A DNA stretch of 64,000 nucleotides from assembly GCF_009498275.1 (NCBI RefSeq), contig NZ_CP045643.1, forward strand, positions 3,968,001 to 4,032,000. The letters are read 5' to 3'. The notes below the pieces were generated by a model. The model saw nothing but the letters and a program-made list of their open reading frames with translations, did not search any database and was not told the origin of the DNA. Below are positions 49,057-58,827 of this stretch, in pieces (position 1 is the stretch's first letter; the number at the start of each line of letters is the position of its first letter). The DNA comes from Streptomyces fagopyri (GTDB taxonomy: Bacteria; Actinomycetota; Actinomycetes; Streptomycetales; Streptomycetaceae). A program made the translations under genes and the position numbers.

Positions 49057-49512
49057 TCAGACGAGCTCGGTGACGGTACCGCCGGCGGCGGTGATCTTCT
49101 CCTTGGCGGAGCCGGAGACGGCGTCGACCGTCACCTGCAGCGCCACGGAGACCTCGCCCTGGCCGAGGACCTTGACCAGGCTGTTCTTGCGAACGGCACC
49201 CTTGGCGACGAGACCCTCGACGGTGACCTCGCCACCCTCCGGGTACAGCGCGGCCAGCTTGTCGAGGTTCACGACCTGGAACTCGGTCTTGAACGGGTTC
49301 TTGAAGCCCTTCAGCTTCGGGAGGCGCATGTGGAGGGGCATCTGCCCGCCCTCGAAGCGCTCCGGAACCTGGTAGCGGGCCTTCGTGCCCTTGGTACCAC
49401 GACCGGCCGTCTTACCCTTCGACGCCTCACCACGACCCACACGGGTCTTCGCGGTCTTGGCGCCCGGGGCGGGACGGAGGTTGTGGATCTTGAGCGGGTT
49501 GTTCTCCGCCAT
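49057..49512 (-). CDS. rplO: 50S ribosomal protein L15
   Basis: The 151-residue protein begins [20 protein letters not shown], continues with [20 protein letters not shown] and [20 protein letters not shown] and ends with the alpha/beta domain [20 protein letters not shown]. It binds 23S rRNA early in assembly. It is 2 bases after rpmD, at the end of the spc operon. Sequence and length are typical. Confidence 0.97.
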   Translation of the reverse strand: MAENNPLKIHNLRPAPGAKTAKTRVGRGEASKGKTAGRGTKGTKARYQVPERFEGGQMPLHMRLPKLKGFKNPFKTEFQVVNLDKLAALYPEGGEVTVEGLVAKGAVRKNSLVKVLGQGEVSVALQVTVDAVSGSAKEKITAAGGTVTELV

Positions 49513-49514
49513 GA

Positions 49515-49697
49515 TCAGTCGACCTCCTCAACCGTCACGAGGTGGCGGACGGTGTGCACCATTCCGCGGAACTCGGGGCGGTCCTCCTTGACGACCACGT
49601 CGTTCAGGCGCTTGAGCCCGAGCGAACGCAGTGTGTCGCGGTGGTTCTGCTTGCTGCCGATGTACGACTTCGTCTGCGTGATCCTGAGCTGAGCCAT
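49515..49697 (-). CDS. rpmD: 50S ribosomal protein L30
   Basis: The 60-residue protein ([20 protein letters not shown] ... [13 protein letters not shown]) shows the L30 core. The ATG is two bases after the rpsE stop and gives the normal bacterial length; a longer reading frame upstream is a shadow of rpsE. It sits in the canonical order rpsE-rpmD-rplO. Confidence 0.95.
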   Translation of the reverse strand: MAQLRITQTKSYIGSKQNHRDTLRSLGLKRLNDVVVKEDRPEFRGMVHTVRHLVTVEEVD

Positions 49698-49699
49698 GA

Positions 49700-50305
49700 T
49701 TACGCACCCGCTCCCGCACGCGCACGCAGCAGAGCCGCGGGGGCGACGTCCTCGAGGGGCAGACCACGGCGAGCCGCGATCTCCTCGGGACGCTGCAGGC
49801 CCTTGAGGGCCGCCACGGTCGCGTGCACGATGTTGATCGCGTTGGACGAGCCGAGCGACTTCGACAGGATGTCGTGAACGCCGGCGCACTCGAGCACAGC
49901 ACGCACCGGGCCACCGGCGATGACGCCGGTACCGGGGGAAGCAGGCTTGAGCAGGACGACGCCCGCGGCCTTCTCGCCCGTGATCGGGTGCGGGATGGTG
50001 CCCTGGATACGGGGGACCTTGAAGAAGTGCTTCTTGGCCTCTTCAACACCCTTGGCGATCGCGGCCGGCACCTCCTTGGCCTTGCCGTAACCGACACCGA
50101 CGGTGCCGTCACCATCGCCCACCACGACCAGCGCGGTGAAGCTGAAGCGACGACCACCCTTCACAACCTTGGCGACGCGGTTGATCGCGACAACGCGCTC
50201 AACGTACGCGGTCTTCTCGGCGGCAGCTGCGCCGCCGTCACGGCCCTTCCGGTCCCGCCGCTCGCCGCCACCGGCACCGCCACCGCGGCGCTGGGGTCCA
50301 GCCAT
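49700..50305 (-). CDS. rpsE: 30S ribosomal protein S5
   Basis: The 201-residue protein has a Gly/Arg-rich N-terminal extension of about 25 residues ([20 protein letters not shown]), then the double-stranded-RNA-binding domain ([40 protein letters not shown]) and the C-terminal domain ([20 protein letters not shown]). S5 takes part in decoding accuracy. It lies between rplR and rpmD. Confidence 0.98.
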   Translation of the reverse strand: MAGPQRRGGGAGGGERRDRKGRDGGAAAAEKTAYVERVVAINRVAKVVKGGRRFSFTALVVVGDGDGTVGVGYGKAKEVPAAIAKGVEEAKKHFFKVPRIQGTIPHPITGEKAAGVVLLKPASPGTGVIAGGPVRAVLECAGVHDILSKSLGSSNAINIVHATVAALKGLQRPEEIAARRGLPLEDVAPAALLRARAGAGA

Positions 50306-50346
50306 TGGAATTACCTCTCTCTGTTTCCGCTAGCTACGGAACCGAC

Positions 50347-50730
50347 TCAGAACTTGAGTCCGGCTTCGCGGGCGGCGTCCGCCAGGGCGGCGATGCGCCC
50401 GGCGTACTGGTTTCCACCACGGTCGAATACGACAGCCTCGACACCGGCGGCCTTGGCGCGCTCGGCGACAAGAGCGCCGACCGACTTCGCCTGAGCCGAC
50501 TTGTCGCCCTCGCCACCACGGACCGTGGTGTCCAGGGTCGACGCCGACGCCAGGGTGTGACCCTTAACGTCGTCGATGACCTGGGCCACGATGTGGCGGT
50601 TGGAACGCGTCACGACCAGGCGCGGACGCTCAGCCGTACCCGAGATGTGCTTACGGATCCGGATGTGACGACGCTTGATGGCAGCACGCTTGTAAGCGTC
50701 GCCCTTAGCAATCTTGACACCGTATGCCAT
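50347..50730 (-). CDS. rplR: 50S ribosomal protein L18
   Basis: The 127-residue protein contains [40 protein letters not shown] and [20 protein letters not shown] with the terminal AREAGLKF. It binds 5S rRNA. It lies 3 bases after rplF. Nothing is unusual. Confidence 0.97.
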   Translation of the reverse strand: MAYGVKIAKGDAYKRAAIKRRHIRIRKHISGTAERPRLVVTRSNRHIVAQVIDDVKGHTLASASTLDTTVRGGEGDKSAQAKSVGALVAERAKAAGVEAVVFDRGGNQYAGRIAALADAAREAGLKF

Positions 50731-50733
50731 GGC

Positions 50734-51273
50734 TTACTTACCCGCCTTTCCGACCTTGCGGCGGATGACTTCGCCTTCGTACTTGACGCCCTTGGCCTTG
50801 TACGGGTCGGGCTTGCGCAGCTTGCGGATGTTGGCCGCAACCTCGCCGACCTTCTGCTTGTCGATGCCCTCGACCGAGAAGTGCGTCGGGTTCTCGACCT
50901 TGAACGAGATGCCCTCGGGCGCCTCGACCGTGATCGAGTGGCTGTAGCCGAGCGAGAACTCCAGGTTGGAGCCCTTCGCCAGGACGCGGTAACCAACACC
51001 GCTGATCTCGAGCTTCTTCACGTAACCCTGGGTCACGCCGGTGATCATGTTCGCCACCAGCGTGCGGGACAGGCCGTGCAGGGCCTTGTTCTGACGCTCG
51101 TCGTTGGGGCGGGTGACGTTCAGAACGCCTTCCTCACCCTTGACGATCTCGATCGGCGCGACGACGGTGTGGGAGAGGGTGCCCTTGGGGCCCTTCACCT
51201 GGACCGTACGGCCATCGATGGTGACGTCCACGCCGGCGGGAACCGTGATGGGGAGCTTGCCAATGCGCGACAT
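50734..51273 (-). CDS. rplF: 50S ribosomal protein L6
   Basis: The 179-residue protein starts [20 protein letters not shown] and has the two repeated alpha/beta domains, with [20 protein letters not shown] and the C-terminal [20 protein letters not shown]. It supports the factor-binding site at the stalk base. It is 24 bases after rpsH. Typical length. Confidence 0.98.
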   Translation of the reverse strand: MSRIGKLPITVPAGVDVTIDGRTVQVKGPKGTLSHTVVAPIEIVKGEEGVLNVTRPNDERQNKALHGLSRTLVANMITGVTQGYVKKLEISGVGYRVLAKGSNLEFSLGYSHSITVEAPEGISFKVENPTHFSVEGIDKQKVGEVAANIRKLRKPDPYKAKGVKYEGEVIRRKVGKAGK

Positions 51274-51297
51274 AGCTGTTTCCTCCGTTCCCTTCCG

Positions 51298-51696
51298 CTA
51301 CCAGACGTAGGCGAGAACTTCTCCGCCTACGCCCTTCTTGCCGGCCTGCTTGTCGGTGAGGAGCCCGTGGGACGTGGAGATGATCGCCACGCCGAGGCCA
51401 CCCAGCACCTTGGGCAGGTTGGTGGACTTCGCGTACACCCGGAGACCGGGCTTGGAGATCCGCTTGATGCCCGCGATGGAGCGCTCACGGTTCGGGCCGA
51501 ACTTCAGCTCGAGAACGAGGTTCTTGCCGACCTCGGCGTCCTCGACCTTCCAGCCCGTGATGAAGCCCTCCTGCTGGAGGATCTCCGCGATGTGCGACTT
51601 GATCTTGCTGTGCGGCATTCCCACGGTGTCGTGGTACGCCGAGTTCGCGTTACGCAGACGCGTAAGCATGTCTGCGATCGGATCAGTCATGGTCAT
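51298..51696 (-). CDS. rpsH: 30S ribosomal protein S8
   Basis: The 132-residue protein begins [20 protein letters not shown] and ends with the RNA-binding [20 protein letters not shown]. In Escherichia coli, S8 represses the spc operon by binding its own mRNA. Here the 210-base gap before rpsH, unusually long for this operon, contains a hairpin that could be such a site. Either ATG of MTMTD could start the protein. Confidence 0.97.
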   Translation of the reverse strand: MTMTDPIADMLTRLRNANSAYHDTVGMPHSKIKSHIAEILQQEGFITGWKVEDAEVGKNLVLELKFGPNRERSIAGIKRISKPGLRVYAKSTNLPKVLGGLGVAIISTSHGLLTDKQAGKKGVGGEVLAYVW

Positions 51697-51809
51697 GAAT
51701 TGGCCTTCGGCCTCTCTCGCCGGGGTTTCCTGTATGCGCCATCCCTCTCCCCACTCATGGGCGGGACGGGTGCGGTGCGGGGACCTACGGCGTAGTAAGT
51801 CGTCTGAGC

Positions 51810-51860
51810 GTCAGGCGCCCAACCCTCCTAGCCTAAGCCATGGAGAGGTGGGCACCTGAC
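51810..51860 (-). promoter_or_regulatory. Candidate structured RNA upstream of rpsH
   Basis: GTCAGGTGCCC and GGGCGCCTGAC (minus strand) form an 11-base stem with one G-U pair. The 29-base interior can partly pair (CCTCTCC with GGAGGG). It sits in the 210-base rpsN-rpsH spacer, the only long gap inside the spc cluster besides that before secY. Confidence 0.5.
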
Positions 51861-51906
51861 AGAGCCCTTTACTTACCGAGAGTCCTGGATCCCTGAACTA
51901 CAGGGA

Positions 51907-52092
51907 CTACCAGGAGCTCTTGGTCACGCCCGGCAGCTCGCCACGGTGAGCCATCTCACGAAGGCAGACGCGGCACAGGCCGAACTTGCGGTACACGGAG
52001 TGCGGACGACCGCAGCGCTGGCAGCGCGTGTAGCCACGCACACCGAACTTGGGCTTACGAGCAGCCTTGGCAATCAGAGCCTTCTTCGCCAT
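51907..52092 (-). CDS. rpsZ: 30S ribosomal protein S14, zinc-binding type Z
   Basis: The 61-residue protein has two CxxC pairs, in [20 protein letters not shown] plus CLREMAH, that bind zinc. This is the short S14 form; Streptomyces usually keeps a longer, zinc-independent copy under Zur. It lies 5 bases after rplE. The ATG start is at MAKKALIAK. Confidence 0.97.
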   Translation of the reverse strand: MAKKALIAKAARKPKFGVRGYTRCQRCGRPHSVYRKFGLCRVCLREMAHRGELPGVTKSSW

Positions 52093-52097
52093 CTCGC

Positions 52098-52655
52098 TTA
52101 CGCCTCCTTGAAGGGGAAGCCGAGGTGACGAAGGAGCGCACGGCCCTCAGCGTCGTTGGTCGCCGTGGTCACCACGGTGATGTCCATACCCCGGGTGCGG
52201 TCGATCTTGTCCTGGTCGATCTCGTGGAACATGACCTGCTCCGTGAGACCGAAGGTGTAGTTGCCACGGCCGTCGAACTGCTTGGGGGACAGACCACGGA
52301 AGTCGCGGATGCGCGGAAGCGCGAGCGACAGGGTGCGGTCCAGGAACTCCCACATGCGGTCGCCACGGAGCGTGACGTGGGCACCGATCGGCTGACCCTC
52401 GCGCAGCTTGAACTGCGCGATGGACTTGCGGGCCTTGGTGATGGCCGGCTTCTGACCGGTGATCGTGGTCAGGTCACGGACGGCACCGTCCATGAGCTTC
52501 GAGTCACGGGCGGCGTCGCCGACACCCATGTTGACCACGATCTTGACGAGGCCCGGGGTCTGCATGACGTTCTCGTAGGAGAACTCTTCCTGCAGCTTGC
52601 CCGCGATCTCCTCGCGGTACTTCGTCTTGAGACGCGGAGTGGTGGTGGTAGCCAT
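52098..52655 (-). CDS. rplE: 50S ribosomal protein L5
   Basis: The 185-residue protein contains [40 protein letters not shown] and [20 protein letters not shown]. It binds 5S rRNA and contacts P-site tRNA. Its start overlaps the rplX stop by one base (TGATG), so the two are coupled. Typical length. Confidence 0.98.
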   Translation of the reverse strand: MATTTTPRLKTKYREEIAGKLQEEFSYENVMQTPGLVKIVVNMGVGDAARDSKLMDGAVRDLTTITGQKPAITKARKSIAQFKLREGQPIGAHVTLRGDRMWEFLDRTLSLALPRIRDFRGLSPKQFDGRGNYTFGLTEQVMFHEIDQDKIDRTRGMDITVVTTATNDAEGRALLRHLGFPFKEA

Positions 52656-52978
52656 CAGATGTCCTCACCCGTCCGCTTGGCAACGCGGATCTTGTTGCCC
52701 TCGTCGTCGAAGCGGTAACCGACACGCGTGACGACCTTGTTGCCGTCCTTCTCCACGACGAGCTGAACGTTGCTCACGTGGACCGGGGCCTCGGTCGTCA
52801 CGATGCCGCCGGCCTGCGAACCACTCGCGGTCGGGCCGGCCTTGGTGTGCTTCTTGACCCGGTTGACACCCTCGACCAGGACGCGCTCGTCGCGCGGGTA
52901 AGCGGCAATGACCTTGCCCTGCTTGCCCTTGTCCTTGCCGGTGATGACCTGAACCGTGTCACCCTTCTTGATCTTCAT
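52655..52978 (-). CDS. rplX: 50S ribosomal protein L24
   Basis: The 107-residue KOW-domain protein starts [20 protein letters not shown] and includes [20 protein letters not shown]. It initiates large-subunit assembly. It is 2 bases after rplN and overlaps rplE by one base. Nothing is unusual. Confidence 0.97.
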   Translation of the reverse strand: MKIKKGDTVQVITGKDKGKQGKVIAAYPRDERVLVEGVNRVKKHTKAGPTASGSQAGGIVTTEAPVHVSNVQLVVEKDGNKVVTRVGYRFDDEGNKIRVAKRTGEDI

Positions 52979-52980
52979 GC

Positions 52981-53349
52981 TTACAGCACCTCCGGCGCGA
53001 GCGAGATGATCTTCATGAACTTCTTCTCGCGCAGCTCACGGCCGACAGGGCCGAAGATACGGGTGCCGCGAGGGTCGCCGTCGTTCTTCAGAATGACGGC
53101 GGCGTTCTCGTCGAAGCGGATGTACGAGCCGTCCGGACGGCGGCGCTCCTTGACGGTGCGAACGATGACGGCCTTGATGACGTCACCCTTCTTCACGTTG
53201 CCACCGGGGATCGCGTCCTTGACGGTGGCGACGATCACGTCACCGATGCCCGCGTAGCGGCGACCGGAGCCACCGAGCACACGGATGCAAAGGATCTCCT
53301 TCGCACCAGTGTTGTCGGCGACACGCAGTCGCGACTCCTGCTGGATCAC
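52981..53349 (-). CDS. rplN: 50S ribosomal protein L14
   Basis: The 122-residue protein starts [20 protein letters not shown] and has the motifs [20 protein letters not shown] and [24 protein letters not shown] residues (here [12 protein letters not shown]). It lies at the subunit interface. A GC-only hairpin in the 103-base gap to rpsQ precedes it. It is the first gene of the classical spc order. Confidence 0.98.
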   Translation of the reverse strand: MIQQESRLRVADNTGAKEILCIRVLGGSGRRYAGIGDVIVATVKDAIPGGNVKKGDVIKAVIVRTVKERRRPDGSYIRFDENAAVILKNDGDPRGTRIFGPVGRELREKKFMKIISLAPEVL

Positions 53350-53378
53350 GTCTATCTCCTGATTTGTCTGCCGGTTCC

Positions 53379-53413
53379 CGGGGCGGGGCCGACCTTACGG
53401 CGGCCCCGCCCCG
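53379..53413 (-). terminator. GC-only hairpin between rpsQ and rplN
   Basis: Perfect 13-base arms (CGGGGCGGGGCCG and its complement) surround a nine-base loop. The position marks the border between the S10 and spc gene sets, 40 bases past the rpsQ stop, so partial termination or mRNA end protection is likely. Confidence 0.75.
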
Positions 53414-53452
53414 AGCCTGGCGGAACGAACCTGAGGGAAACCCCTCAGGTAA

Positions 53453-53737
53453 TTACTTGGCCTTCTCGAGGATCTCGACGATGCGCCAGCGCTTCGTCGC
53501 GGACAGCGGACGCGTCTCCATGAGGAGGACGCGGTCGCCGATACCCGCGGCGTTCTGCTCGTCGTGTGCCTTGAGCTTGCTCGTACGGCGGATGACCTTG
53601 CCGTACAGGGCGTGCTTGACGCGGTCCTCGACGGCGACGACGACGGTCTTGTCCATCTTGTCGCTGACGACCAGACCCTCACGGGTCTTGCGGAAACCGC
53701 GCTGCTCGTTGGTCTCAGTCACGTTGCTCTCGCTCAT
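53453..53737 (-). CDS. rpsQ: 30S ribosomal protein S17
   Basis: The 94-residue OB-fold protein has [40 protein letters not shown] and [20 protein letters not shown]. The N-terminal 14 residues ([14 protein letters not shown]) are acidic and polar, a small extension. It overlaps the rpmC stop by one base. It is the last gene of the S10 set. Confidence 0.97.
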   Translation of the reverse strand: MSESNVTETNEQRGFRKTREGLVVSDKMDKTVVVAVEDRVKHALYGKVIRRTSKLKAHDEQNAAGIGDRVLLMETRPLSATKRWRIVEILEKAK

Positions 53738-53961
53738 CAGGCGCTCTCCACCGTTTCGATGCCCAGCTCGCGCTCACGCATCAGGGTGTAGATCCGCGCG
53801 ATGTCCTTGCGGACGGCCTTGAGCCGACCGTGGTTCTCGAGCTGACCGGTCGCCGCCTGGAAGCGGAGGTTGAACAGCTCTTCCTTGGCTTCGCGAAGCT
53901 TCGCGAGAAGCTCCTCGTCACCCAGTTCGCGCAGCTCGGACGCCTTGGTACCGGCCGACAT
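53737..53961 (-). CDS. rpmC: 50S ribosomal protein L29
   Basis: The 74-residue two-helix protein ([20 protein letters not shown] ... [20 protein letters not shown]) sits near the exit tunnel, where trigger factor and SRP dock. The ATG overlaps the rplP stop; a GTG one codon earlier is possible. Its length is typical of actinobacteria. Confidence 0.96.
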   Translation of the reverse strand: MSAGTKASELRELGDEELLAKLREAKEELFNLRFQAATGQLENHGRLKAVRKDIARIYTLMRERELGIETVESA

Positions 53962-54380
53962 CACGCTTCACCTGCCTCGCGCTTGACGATCCGGCACTTC
54001 ATCGGCAGCTTGTGGGCTGCGCGAGTGAGGGCCTCACGAGCGATCTTCTCGTTGGGGTAGGACAGTTCGAACATGACCCGGCCCGGGTGCACGTTCGCGA
54101 CCCACCACTCGGGAGAACCCTTACCGGAACCCATGCGGGTCTCGGCAGGCTTCTTGGTCAGCGGGCGGTCCGGGTAGATGTTGATCCAGACCTTGCCGCC
54201 ACGCTTGATGTGACGGGTCATGGCGATACGAGCGGCCTCGATCTGGCGGTTCGTCACGTACGCCGGCGAGAGGGCCTGAATGCCGTACTCGCCGAACGAA
54301 ACCTGCGTGCCGCCCTTGGCCTGACCACGACGCTTCGGGTGGTGCTGCTTGCGGTGCTTGACCCTACGGGGGATCAGCAT
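53961..54380 (-). CDS. rplP: 50S ribosomal protein L16
   Basis: The 139-residue protein starts [20 protein letters not shown] and has [40 protein letters not shown] and [20 protein letters not shown], close to the peptidyl-transferase centre. It lies 5 bases after rpsC. No anomalies. Confidence 0.98.
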   Translation of the reverse strand: MLIPRRVKHRKQHHPKRRGQAKGGTQVSFGEYGIQALSPAYVTNRQIEAARIAMTRHIKRGGKVWINIYPDRPLTKKPAETRMGSGKGSPEWWVANVHPGRVMFELSYPNEKIAREALTRAAHKLPMKCRIVKREAGEA

Positions 54381-54385
54381 GTCGG

Positions 54386-55222
54386 TCAGGCCTCCGTTCC
54401 GGTGCTCTCAGCCGGAGCGGCAGCCGCCGGAGCCTCGGCCTTGGGGGCCTCGGCAGCGGGAGCCTGCTGCGGCTTACGACCGCGACCGCCACGCTCGCCA
54501 CCGCGGCCACCACGGCCGGCCGGGCGGTCGTTGCCGCCGCCACGGGCCGGGCGGTTGCCGGCGCGGGCAGCGGCGTTCTCGGCGCGGACCTCGGCGATGT
54601 TCTTGACGTCGCCCTTGTAGATCCAGACCTTCACACCGATACGGCCGAAGGTCGTCTTGGCCTCGAAGAAGCCGTAGTCGACGTTCGCGCGGAGCGTGTG
54701 CAGGGGCACACGGCCCTCGCGGTAGAACTCCGAGCGGGACATCTCGGCGCCGCCGAGGCGGCCACCGCACTGGATCTTGATGCCCTTGGCGCCGGCCTTC
54801 ATCGTGCCCTGCATGCTCTTACGCATGGCGCGACGGAAGGAGACGCGGGAGGACAGCTGCTCGGCAACGGCCTGGGCAACCAGCTGAGCGTCGGTCTCGG
54901 GGCTCTTGACCTCGAGGATGTTCAGCTGGACCTGCTTGCCCGTGAGCTTCTCGAGGTCACCGCGGATGCGGTCGGCCTCGGCGCCACGGCGGCCGATGAC
55001 GATGCCCGGACGCGCGGTGTGGATGTCCACCCGCACACGGTCACGGGTGCGCTCGATCTCAACCTTCGAGATGCCGGCGCGCTCCATGCCGGACGTCATC
55101 ATCCGACGGATGGCGACGTCTTCCTTGACGTAGTCCTTGTACAGCTTGTCGGCGTACCAGCGGGACTTGAAGTCCGTGGTGATGCCGAGCCGGAACCCAT
55201 GCGGGTTAACCTTCTGGCCCAT
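54386..55222 (-). CDS. rpsC: 30S ribosomal protein S3
   Basis: The 278-residue protein begins [20 protein letters not shown], has the KH domain ([20 protein letters not shown]) and the S3 C-terminal domain ([20 protein letters not shown]). The last 60 residues are an extension: RGG-rich ([16 protein letters not shown]), then Ala/Glu/Pro-rich. Such tails occur in Streptomyces S3 and could contact mRNA near the entry channel. Its ATG overlaps the rplV stop by one base. Confidence 0.97.
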   Translation of the reverse strand: MGQKVNPHGFRLGITTDFKSRWYADKLYKDYVKEDVAIRRMMTSGMERAGISKVEIERTRDRVRVDIHTARPGIVIGRRGAEADRIRGDLEKLTGKQVQLNILEVKSPETDAQLVAQAVAEQLSSRVSFRRAMRKSMQGTMKAGAKGIKIQCGGRLGGAEMSRSEFYREGRVPLHTLRANVDYGFFEAKTTFGRIGVKVWIYKGDVKNIAEVRAENAAARAGNRPARGGGNDRPAGRGGRGGERGGRGRKPQQAPAAEAPKAEAPAAAAPAESTGTEA

Positions 55223-55569
55223 TACCGGGTTCCTTCCTTGCTGCTGACGACCACGGTGATGTGGCTGGTCCGCTTGCGGATCCGGTAGGCGCGGCCCTGG
55301 GCACGCGGACGGAACCGCTTCAGGGTCGGACCCTCGTCGACATACGCCTCGGAGATGACGAGGCTGCCGGCGTCGGTGTGGTCGTAGTTGTGTGCGGCGT
55401 TGGCAATGGCGCTGTCGAGCACCTTGCCGACCGGCACGCTCGCGGCCTGCGGGGCGAAACGCAGGACCGCCTGAGCCTCCGTGGCATCCATGCCACGGAT
55501 AAGGTCCACCACGCGGCGGGCCTTCATGGGCGTAACGCGGATGTACCGCGCCTGGGCCCTGGCTTCCAT
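55222..55569 (-). CDS. rplV: 50S ribosomal protein L22
   Basis: The 115-residue protein has [40 protein letters not shown] and the extended hairpin [20 protein letters not shown] that lines the exit tunnel, a site of macrolide resistance mutations. I chose the ATG at MEARAQARY with GGAAGGA upstream; the frame is open for 11 more codons. It overlaps rpsC by one base. Confidence 0.97.
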   Translation of the reverse strand: MEARAQARYIRVTPMKARRVVDLIRGMDATEAQAVLRFAPQAASVPVGKVLDSAIANAAHNYDHTDAGSLVISEAYVDEGPTLKRFRPRAQGRAYRIRKRTSHITVVVSSKEGTR

Positions 55570-55610
55570 GGTTGTCCTTCCAGTGTCTGTCATGGTCATT
55601 CCACCCCGCG

Positions 55611-55892
55611 TTAGCGGCGCTTCGACTTCCGGTCGTCCTTGACGTGACCCCGGAAGGTGCGCGTCGGCGAGAACTCGCCGAGCTTGTGGCCGACCATCGA
55701 CTCGGTGACAAACACCGGAATGTGGGTCTTGCCGTTGTGCACCGCGATCGTGTGGCCGAGCATGGCCGGGATGATCATCGAGCGACGGGACCAGGTCTTG
55801 ATGACGTTCTTGGTGCCGGCTTCGTTCTGTACGTCCACCTTCTTGATCAGGTGGTCGTCGACGAAGGGCCCCTTCTTGAGACTGCGCGGCAT
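55611..55892 (-). CDS. rpsS: 30S ribosomal protein S19
   Basis: The 93-residue protein begins [20 protein letters not shown] and holds [20 protein letters not shown] and [20 protein letters not shown]. It lies at the head of the small subunit. It is 12 bases after rplB, in canonical order. Nothing is unusual. Confidence 0.98.
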   Translation of the reverse strand: MPRSLKKGPFVDDHLIKKVDVQNEAGTKNVIKTWSRRSMIIPAMLGHTIAVHNGKTHIPVFVTESMVGHKLGEFSPTRTFRGHVKDDRKSKRR

Positions 55893-55904
55893 CTAAACCC
55901 GCTC

Positions 55905-56741
55905 CTAGCGCTTCTTGTTCGTCTTGCGGCGGCGGACGATGTACTTGTTCGAAGCCTTCTTCGGCGAACGAGTACGACCCTCCTTCTGACCCCACGGGGA
56001 GACCGGGTGGCGACCACCGGAGGTCTTGCCCTCACCACCACCGTGCGGGTGGTCAACCGGGTTCATCGCCACACCGCGGACGGACGGGCGAACGCCCAGC
56101 CAGCGCTTACGGCCGGCCTTACCCCAGTTGATGTTGCTCTGCTCGGCGTTGCCGACCTCGCCGACCGTGGCGCGGCAGCGCTGGTCGACCAGGCGGATCT
56201 CACCGGAGGGCATGCGGAGGTGGGCCATGGTGCCCTCCTTCGCGAGCAGCTGCACCGAGGCACCGGCGGAGCGGGCGAACTTGGCGCCGCCACCGGGACG
56301 GATCTCGATCGCGTGGATCGTGGTACCGACCGGGATGTTGCGGAGCGCCAGGTTGTTGCCCGGCTTGATGTCGGCCCCAGGACCGTTCTCGACGCGGTCA
56401 CCCTGCGACAGGTTGCGCGGGGCGAGGATGTAGCGCTTCTCGCCGTCCGCGTAGTGCAGCAGCGCGATGCGCGCGGTGCGGTTGGGGTCGTACTCGATGT
56501 GCGCGACCTTCGCCGGCACGCCGTCCTTGTCGTGACGACGGAAGTCGATCACTCGGTAGGCGCGCTTGTGTCCGCCACCCTGGTGGCGAACGGTCACACG
56601 ACCGGAATTGTTACGGCCGCCCTTGCTGTGCAGCGGGCGGACCAGCGACTTCTCCGGCGTGGACCGCGTGACCTCGACGAAGTCGGCGACGCTGGAGCCA
56701 CGACGGCCCGGCGTAGTCGGCTTGTACTTGCGGATTCCCAT
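55905..56741 (-). CDS. rplB: 50S ribosomal protein L2
   Basis: The 278-residue protein begins [20 protein letters not shown] and ends with the conserved [20 protein letters not shown], with the histidine near the peptidyl-transferase centre. [20 protein letters not shown] is also typical. It follows rplW by 38 bases. Length is normal. Confidence 0.98.
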   Translation of the reverse strand: MGIRKYKPTTPGRRGSSVADFVEVTRSTPEKSLVRPLHSKGGRNNSGRVTVRHQGGGHKRAYRVIDFRRHDKDGVPAKVAHIEYDPNRTARIALLHYADGEKRYILAPRNLSQGDRVENGPGADIKPGNNLALRNIPVGTTIHAIEIRPGGGAKFARSAGASVQLLAKEGTMAHLRMPSGEIRLVDQRCRATVGEVGNAEQSNINWGKAGRKRWLGVRPSVRGVAMNPVDHPHGGGEGKTSGGRHPVSPWGQKEGRTRSPKKASNKYIVRRRKTNKKR

Positions 56742-56779
56742 TTCTCAGTCCTCGTCCGATATCGGACCAGGGCGCTCCG

Positions 56780-57196
56780 TTAGGAGGCCTGGCCGAAGAT
56801 GTCGATACGGTCGCCCTCAGCGAGGGTCACGATGGCGCGCTTGGTGTCAGCACGCTTACCGAAACCGCTCTTGGTGCGCTTGCGCTTACCCTGGCGGTTG
56901 ATCGTGTTGACCCCGGTGACCTTGACCGAGAAGACCGCCTGGACGGCCTGCTTGATCTGGGTCTTGTTGGCGCCCGGCGCGACGACGAAGGTGTACTTGC
57001 CCTCGTCGAGCAGCGCGTAGCTCTTCTCGGAGACGACCGGCTTGATGAGAACGTCACGGGGGTCCGTGAAGCTCTTGCTCAGCGGCGTCTCGACGGTGTT
57101 CTTGCCCTCGGCCTCGTGGCGCTTCGCCTTGGCGACGCGCGCGGCCTTGGCGGCCTTGGCCGCCTTGGAGGCAATGCTCGGGTGACGCGTAGCCAT
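56780..57196 (-). CDS. rplW: 50S ribosomal protein L23
   Basis: The 138-residue protein has the core [40 protein letters not shown] and [21 protein letters not shown] basic Ala/Lys-rich N-terminal extension of about 35 residues ([20 protein letters not shown]) precedes it. The position near the tunnel exit makes the extension interesting for chaperone docking. The ATG overlaps the rplD stop by one base. Confidence 0.96.
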   Translation of the reverse strand: MATRHPSIASKAAKAAKAARVAKAKRHEAEGKNTVETPLSKSFTDPRDVLIKPVVSEKSYALLDEGKYTFVVAPGANKTQIKQAVQAVFSVKVTGVNTINRQGKRKRTKSGFGKRADTKRAIVTLAEGDRIDIFGQAS

Positions 57197-57852
57197 CAGG
57201 CTTCGCTCCCTTCGGTGTCAGCGGCCTGGGGGCCAGACACGAAGGACTCGAAAGCGGCCTGGGTGAAGACCACGTCGTCCGAGACGAGAACGTCGTACGT
57301 GTTCAGCTGGCCCGGCTCCAGGATGTGGACCTGGGGCAGGTTGCGCGCGGAAAGCAGCGCGGCCTCGTCGGAGCGCTCGATGACCAGGAGCACGTTCTTG
57401 CGCTCGCTGACCTTGCCGAGGAAGCTCTTCGCGGCCTTGGTGGAGGGGGTCTCGCCCTCGATCACGCCGGTGATGACGTGGATGCGAGCGTTGCGGGCCC
57501 GGTCGGTGAGGGCGTGGCGCAGGGCCGCGGCCTTCATCTTCTTCGGGGTCCGCTGCGAGTAGTCACGCGGCGTGGGGCCGTGGACGACGCCACCGCCGGC
57601 GAACTGCGGCGCACGGGTCGAACCCTGGCGCGCGCGGCCGGTGCCCTTCTGGCGGTAAGGCTTGCGGCCACCACCGCGGACCTCGCCACGACGCTTGACC
57701 TTGTGCGTGCCCTGACGGGCGGCGGCCAGCTGTGCGACGACGACCTGGTGAAGCAGCGGGATGCTGATCTTCTCTACGTCGAAGATCTCGGCCGGGAGCT
57801 CAACAGTCCCGGCGGTGTCGCCGGAGGGCGACAGAATGTCAATGGTGCTCAT
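57196..57852 (-). CDS. rplD: 50S ribosomal protein L4
   Basis: The 218-residue protein starts [20 protein letters not shown], has the extended tunnel loop [20 protein letters not shown] and [20 protein letters not shown]. In Escherichia coli, L4 represses the S10 operon through its leader; the long leader before rpsJ here could serve similarly, though homology is not shown. It is 4 bases after rplC. Confidence 0.98.
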   Translation of the reverse strand: MSTIDILSPSGDTAGTVELPAEIFDVEKISIPLLHQVVVAQLAAARQGTHKVKRRGEVRGGGRKPYRQKGTGRARQGSTRAPQFAGGGVVHGPTPRDYSQRTPKKMKAAALRHALTDRARNARIHVITGVIEGETPSTKAAKSFLGKVSERKNVLLVIERSDEAALLSARNLPQVHILEPGQLNTYDVLVSDDVVFTQAAFESFVSGPQAADTEGSEA

Positions 57853-57856
57853 GTCC

Positions 57857-58501
57857 TCAGGCCCCCTTGGCCGCGGTACGGACCAGGACGAGGCCGCCGT
57901 TCGGACCAGGGATCGCTCCCTTGATGAGGAGCAGGCCCTTCTCCGCGTCAACGGCGTGAACGGTCAGGTTCTGGGTGGTGACCCGCTCGTTGCCCATGCG
58001 GCCCGCCATGCGGACGCCCTTGAACACACGGCCCGGGGTGGCACAGCCACCGATGGAGCCGGGAGAGCGGTGCTTGCGCTGGACACCGTGGCCGGCGCCG
58101 AGGCCCTTGAAGTTGTGACGCTTCATGACACCGGCGAAGCCCTTGCCCTTGCTCTTGCCGGTGACGTCGACCTTCACGCCCGCCTCGAACACCTCGGCGG
58201 AGATCTCCTGGCCGAGGGTGTACTCGGAGGCATCCGCGGTGCGGATCTCGACGAGGTGACGGCGGGGGGTGACGTCGGCCTTGGCGAAGTGACCCTTGAG
58301 GGGCTTGTTCACCTTGCGCGGGTCGATCTCGCCGAAGGCGATCTGGACCGACTCGTAGCCGTCGGAGTCATTCGTACGGACCTGGGTCACGACATTCGGC
58401 CCGGCCTTGACGACGGTGACGGGAACAACGCGGTTGTTCTCGTCCCACACCTGCGTCATGCCGAGCTTCTCGCCCAGGATGCCCTTGATCTGCTTACCCA
58501 T
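57857..58501 (-). CDS. rplC: 50S ribosomal protein L3
   Basis: The 214-residue protein begins [20 protein letters not shown] and contains [20 protein letters not shown], with [20 protein letters not shown] and [20 protein letters not shown]. It organises the peptidyl-transferase centre. It is 17 bases after rpsJ. No anomalies. Confidence 0.98.
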   Translation of the reverse strand: MGKQIKGILGEKLGMTQVWDENNRVVPVTVVKAGPNVVTQVRTNDSDGYESVQIAFGEIDPRKVNKPLKGHFAKADVTPRRHLVEIRTADASEYTLGQEISAEVFEAGVKVDVTGKSKGKGFAGVMKRHNFKGLGAGHGVQRKHRSPGSIGGCATPGRVFKGVRMAGRMGNERVTTQNLTVHAVDAEKGLLLIKGAIPGPNGGLVLVRTAAKGA

Positions 58502-58518
58502 TCTCAGATCACCGGCCC

Positions 58519-58827
58519 TTAGAGCTTGATCTCGATGTCGACACCGGCCGGGAGGTCGAGTCGCATCAGAGAGTCAACGGTCTTGGGCGTGGGATCGAGG
58601 ATGTCGATCAGGCGCTTGTGCGTGCGCATCTCGAAGTGCTCGCGCGAGTCCTTGTACTTGTGCGGCGACTTGATGACGCAGTACACGTTCTTCTCAGTGG
58701 GCAGCGGCACCGGGCCCGCGACCGACGCACCAGTGCGCGTCACCGTCTCGACGATCTTCTTCGCCGAGGAGTCGATGACCTCGTGGTCGTAGGCCTTGAG
58801 CCGGATGCGGATCTTCTGTCCCGCCAT
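58519..58827 (-). CDS. rpsJ: 30S ribosomal protein S10
   Basis: The 102-residue protein begins [20 protein letters not shown] and has [20 protein letters not shown] and [20 protein letters not shown]. Besides its 30S role, it binds NusG in transcription-translation coupling. It leads the S10 operon. The nearest good promoter lies about 380 bases upstream, so the mRNA has an unusually long leader. Confidence 0.98.
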   Translation of the reverse strand: MAGQKIRIRLKAYDHEVIDSSAKKIVETVTRTGASVAGPVPLPTEKNVYCVIKSPHKYKDSREHFEMRTHKRLIDILDPTPKTVDSLMRLDLPAGVDIEIKL

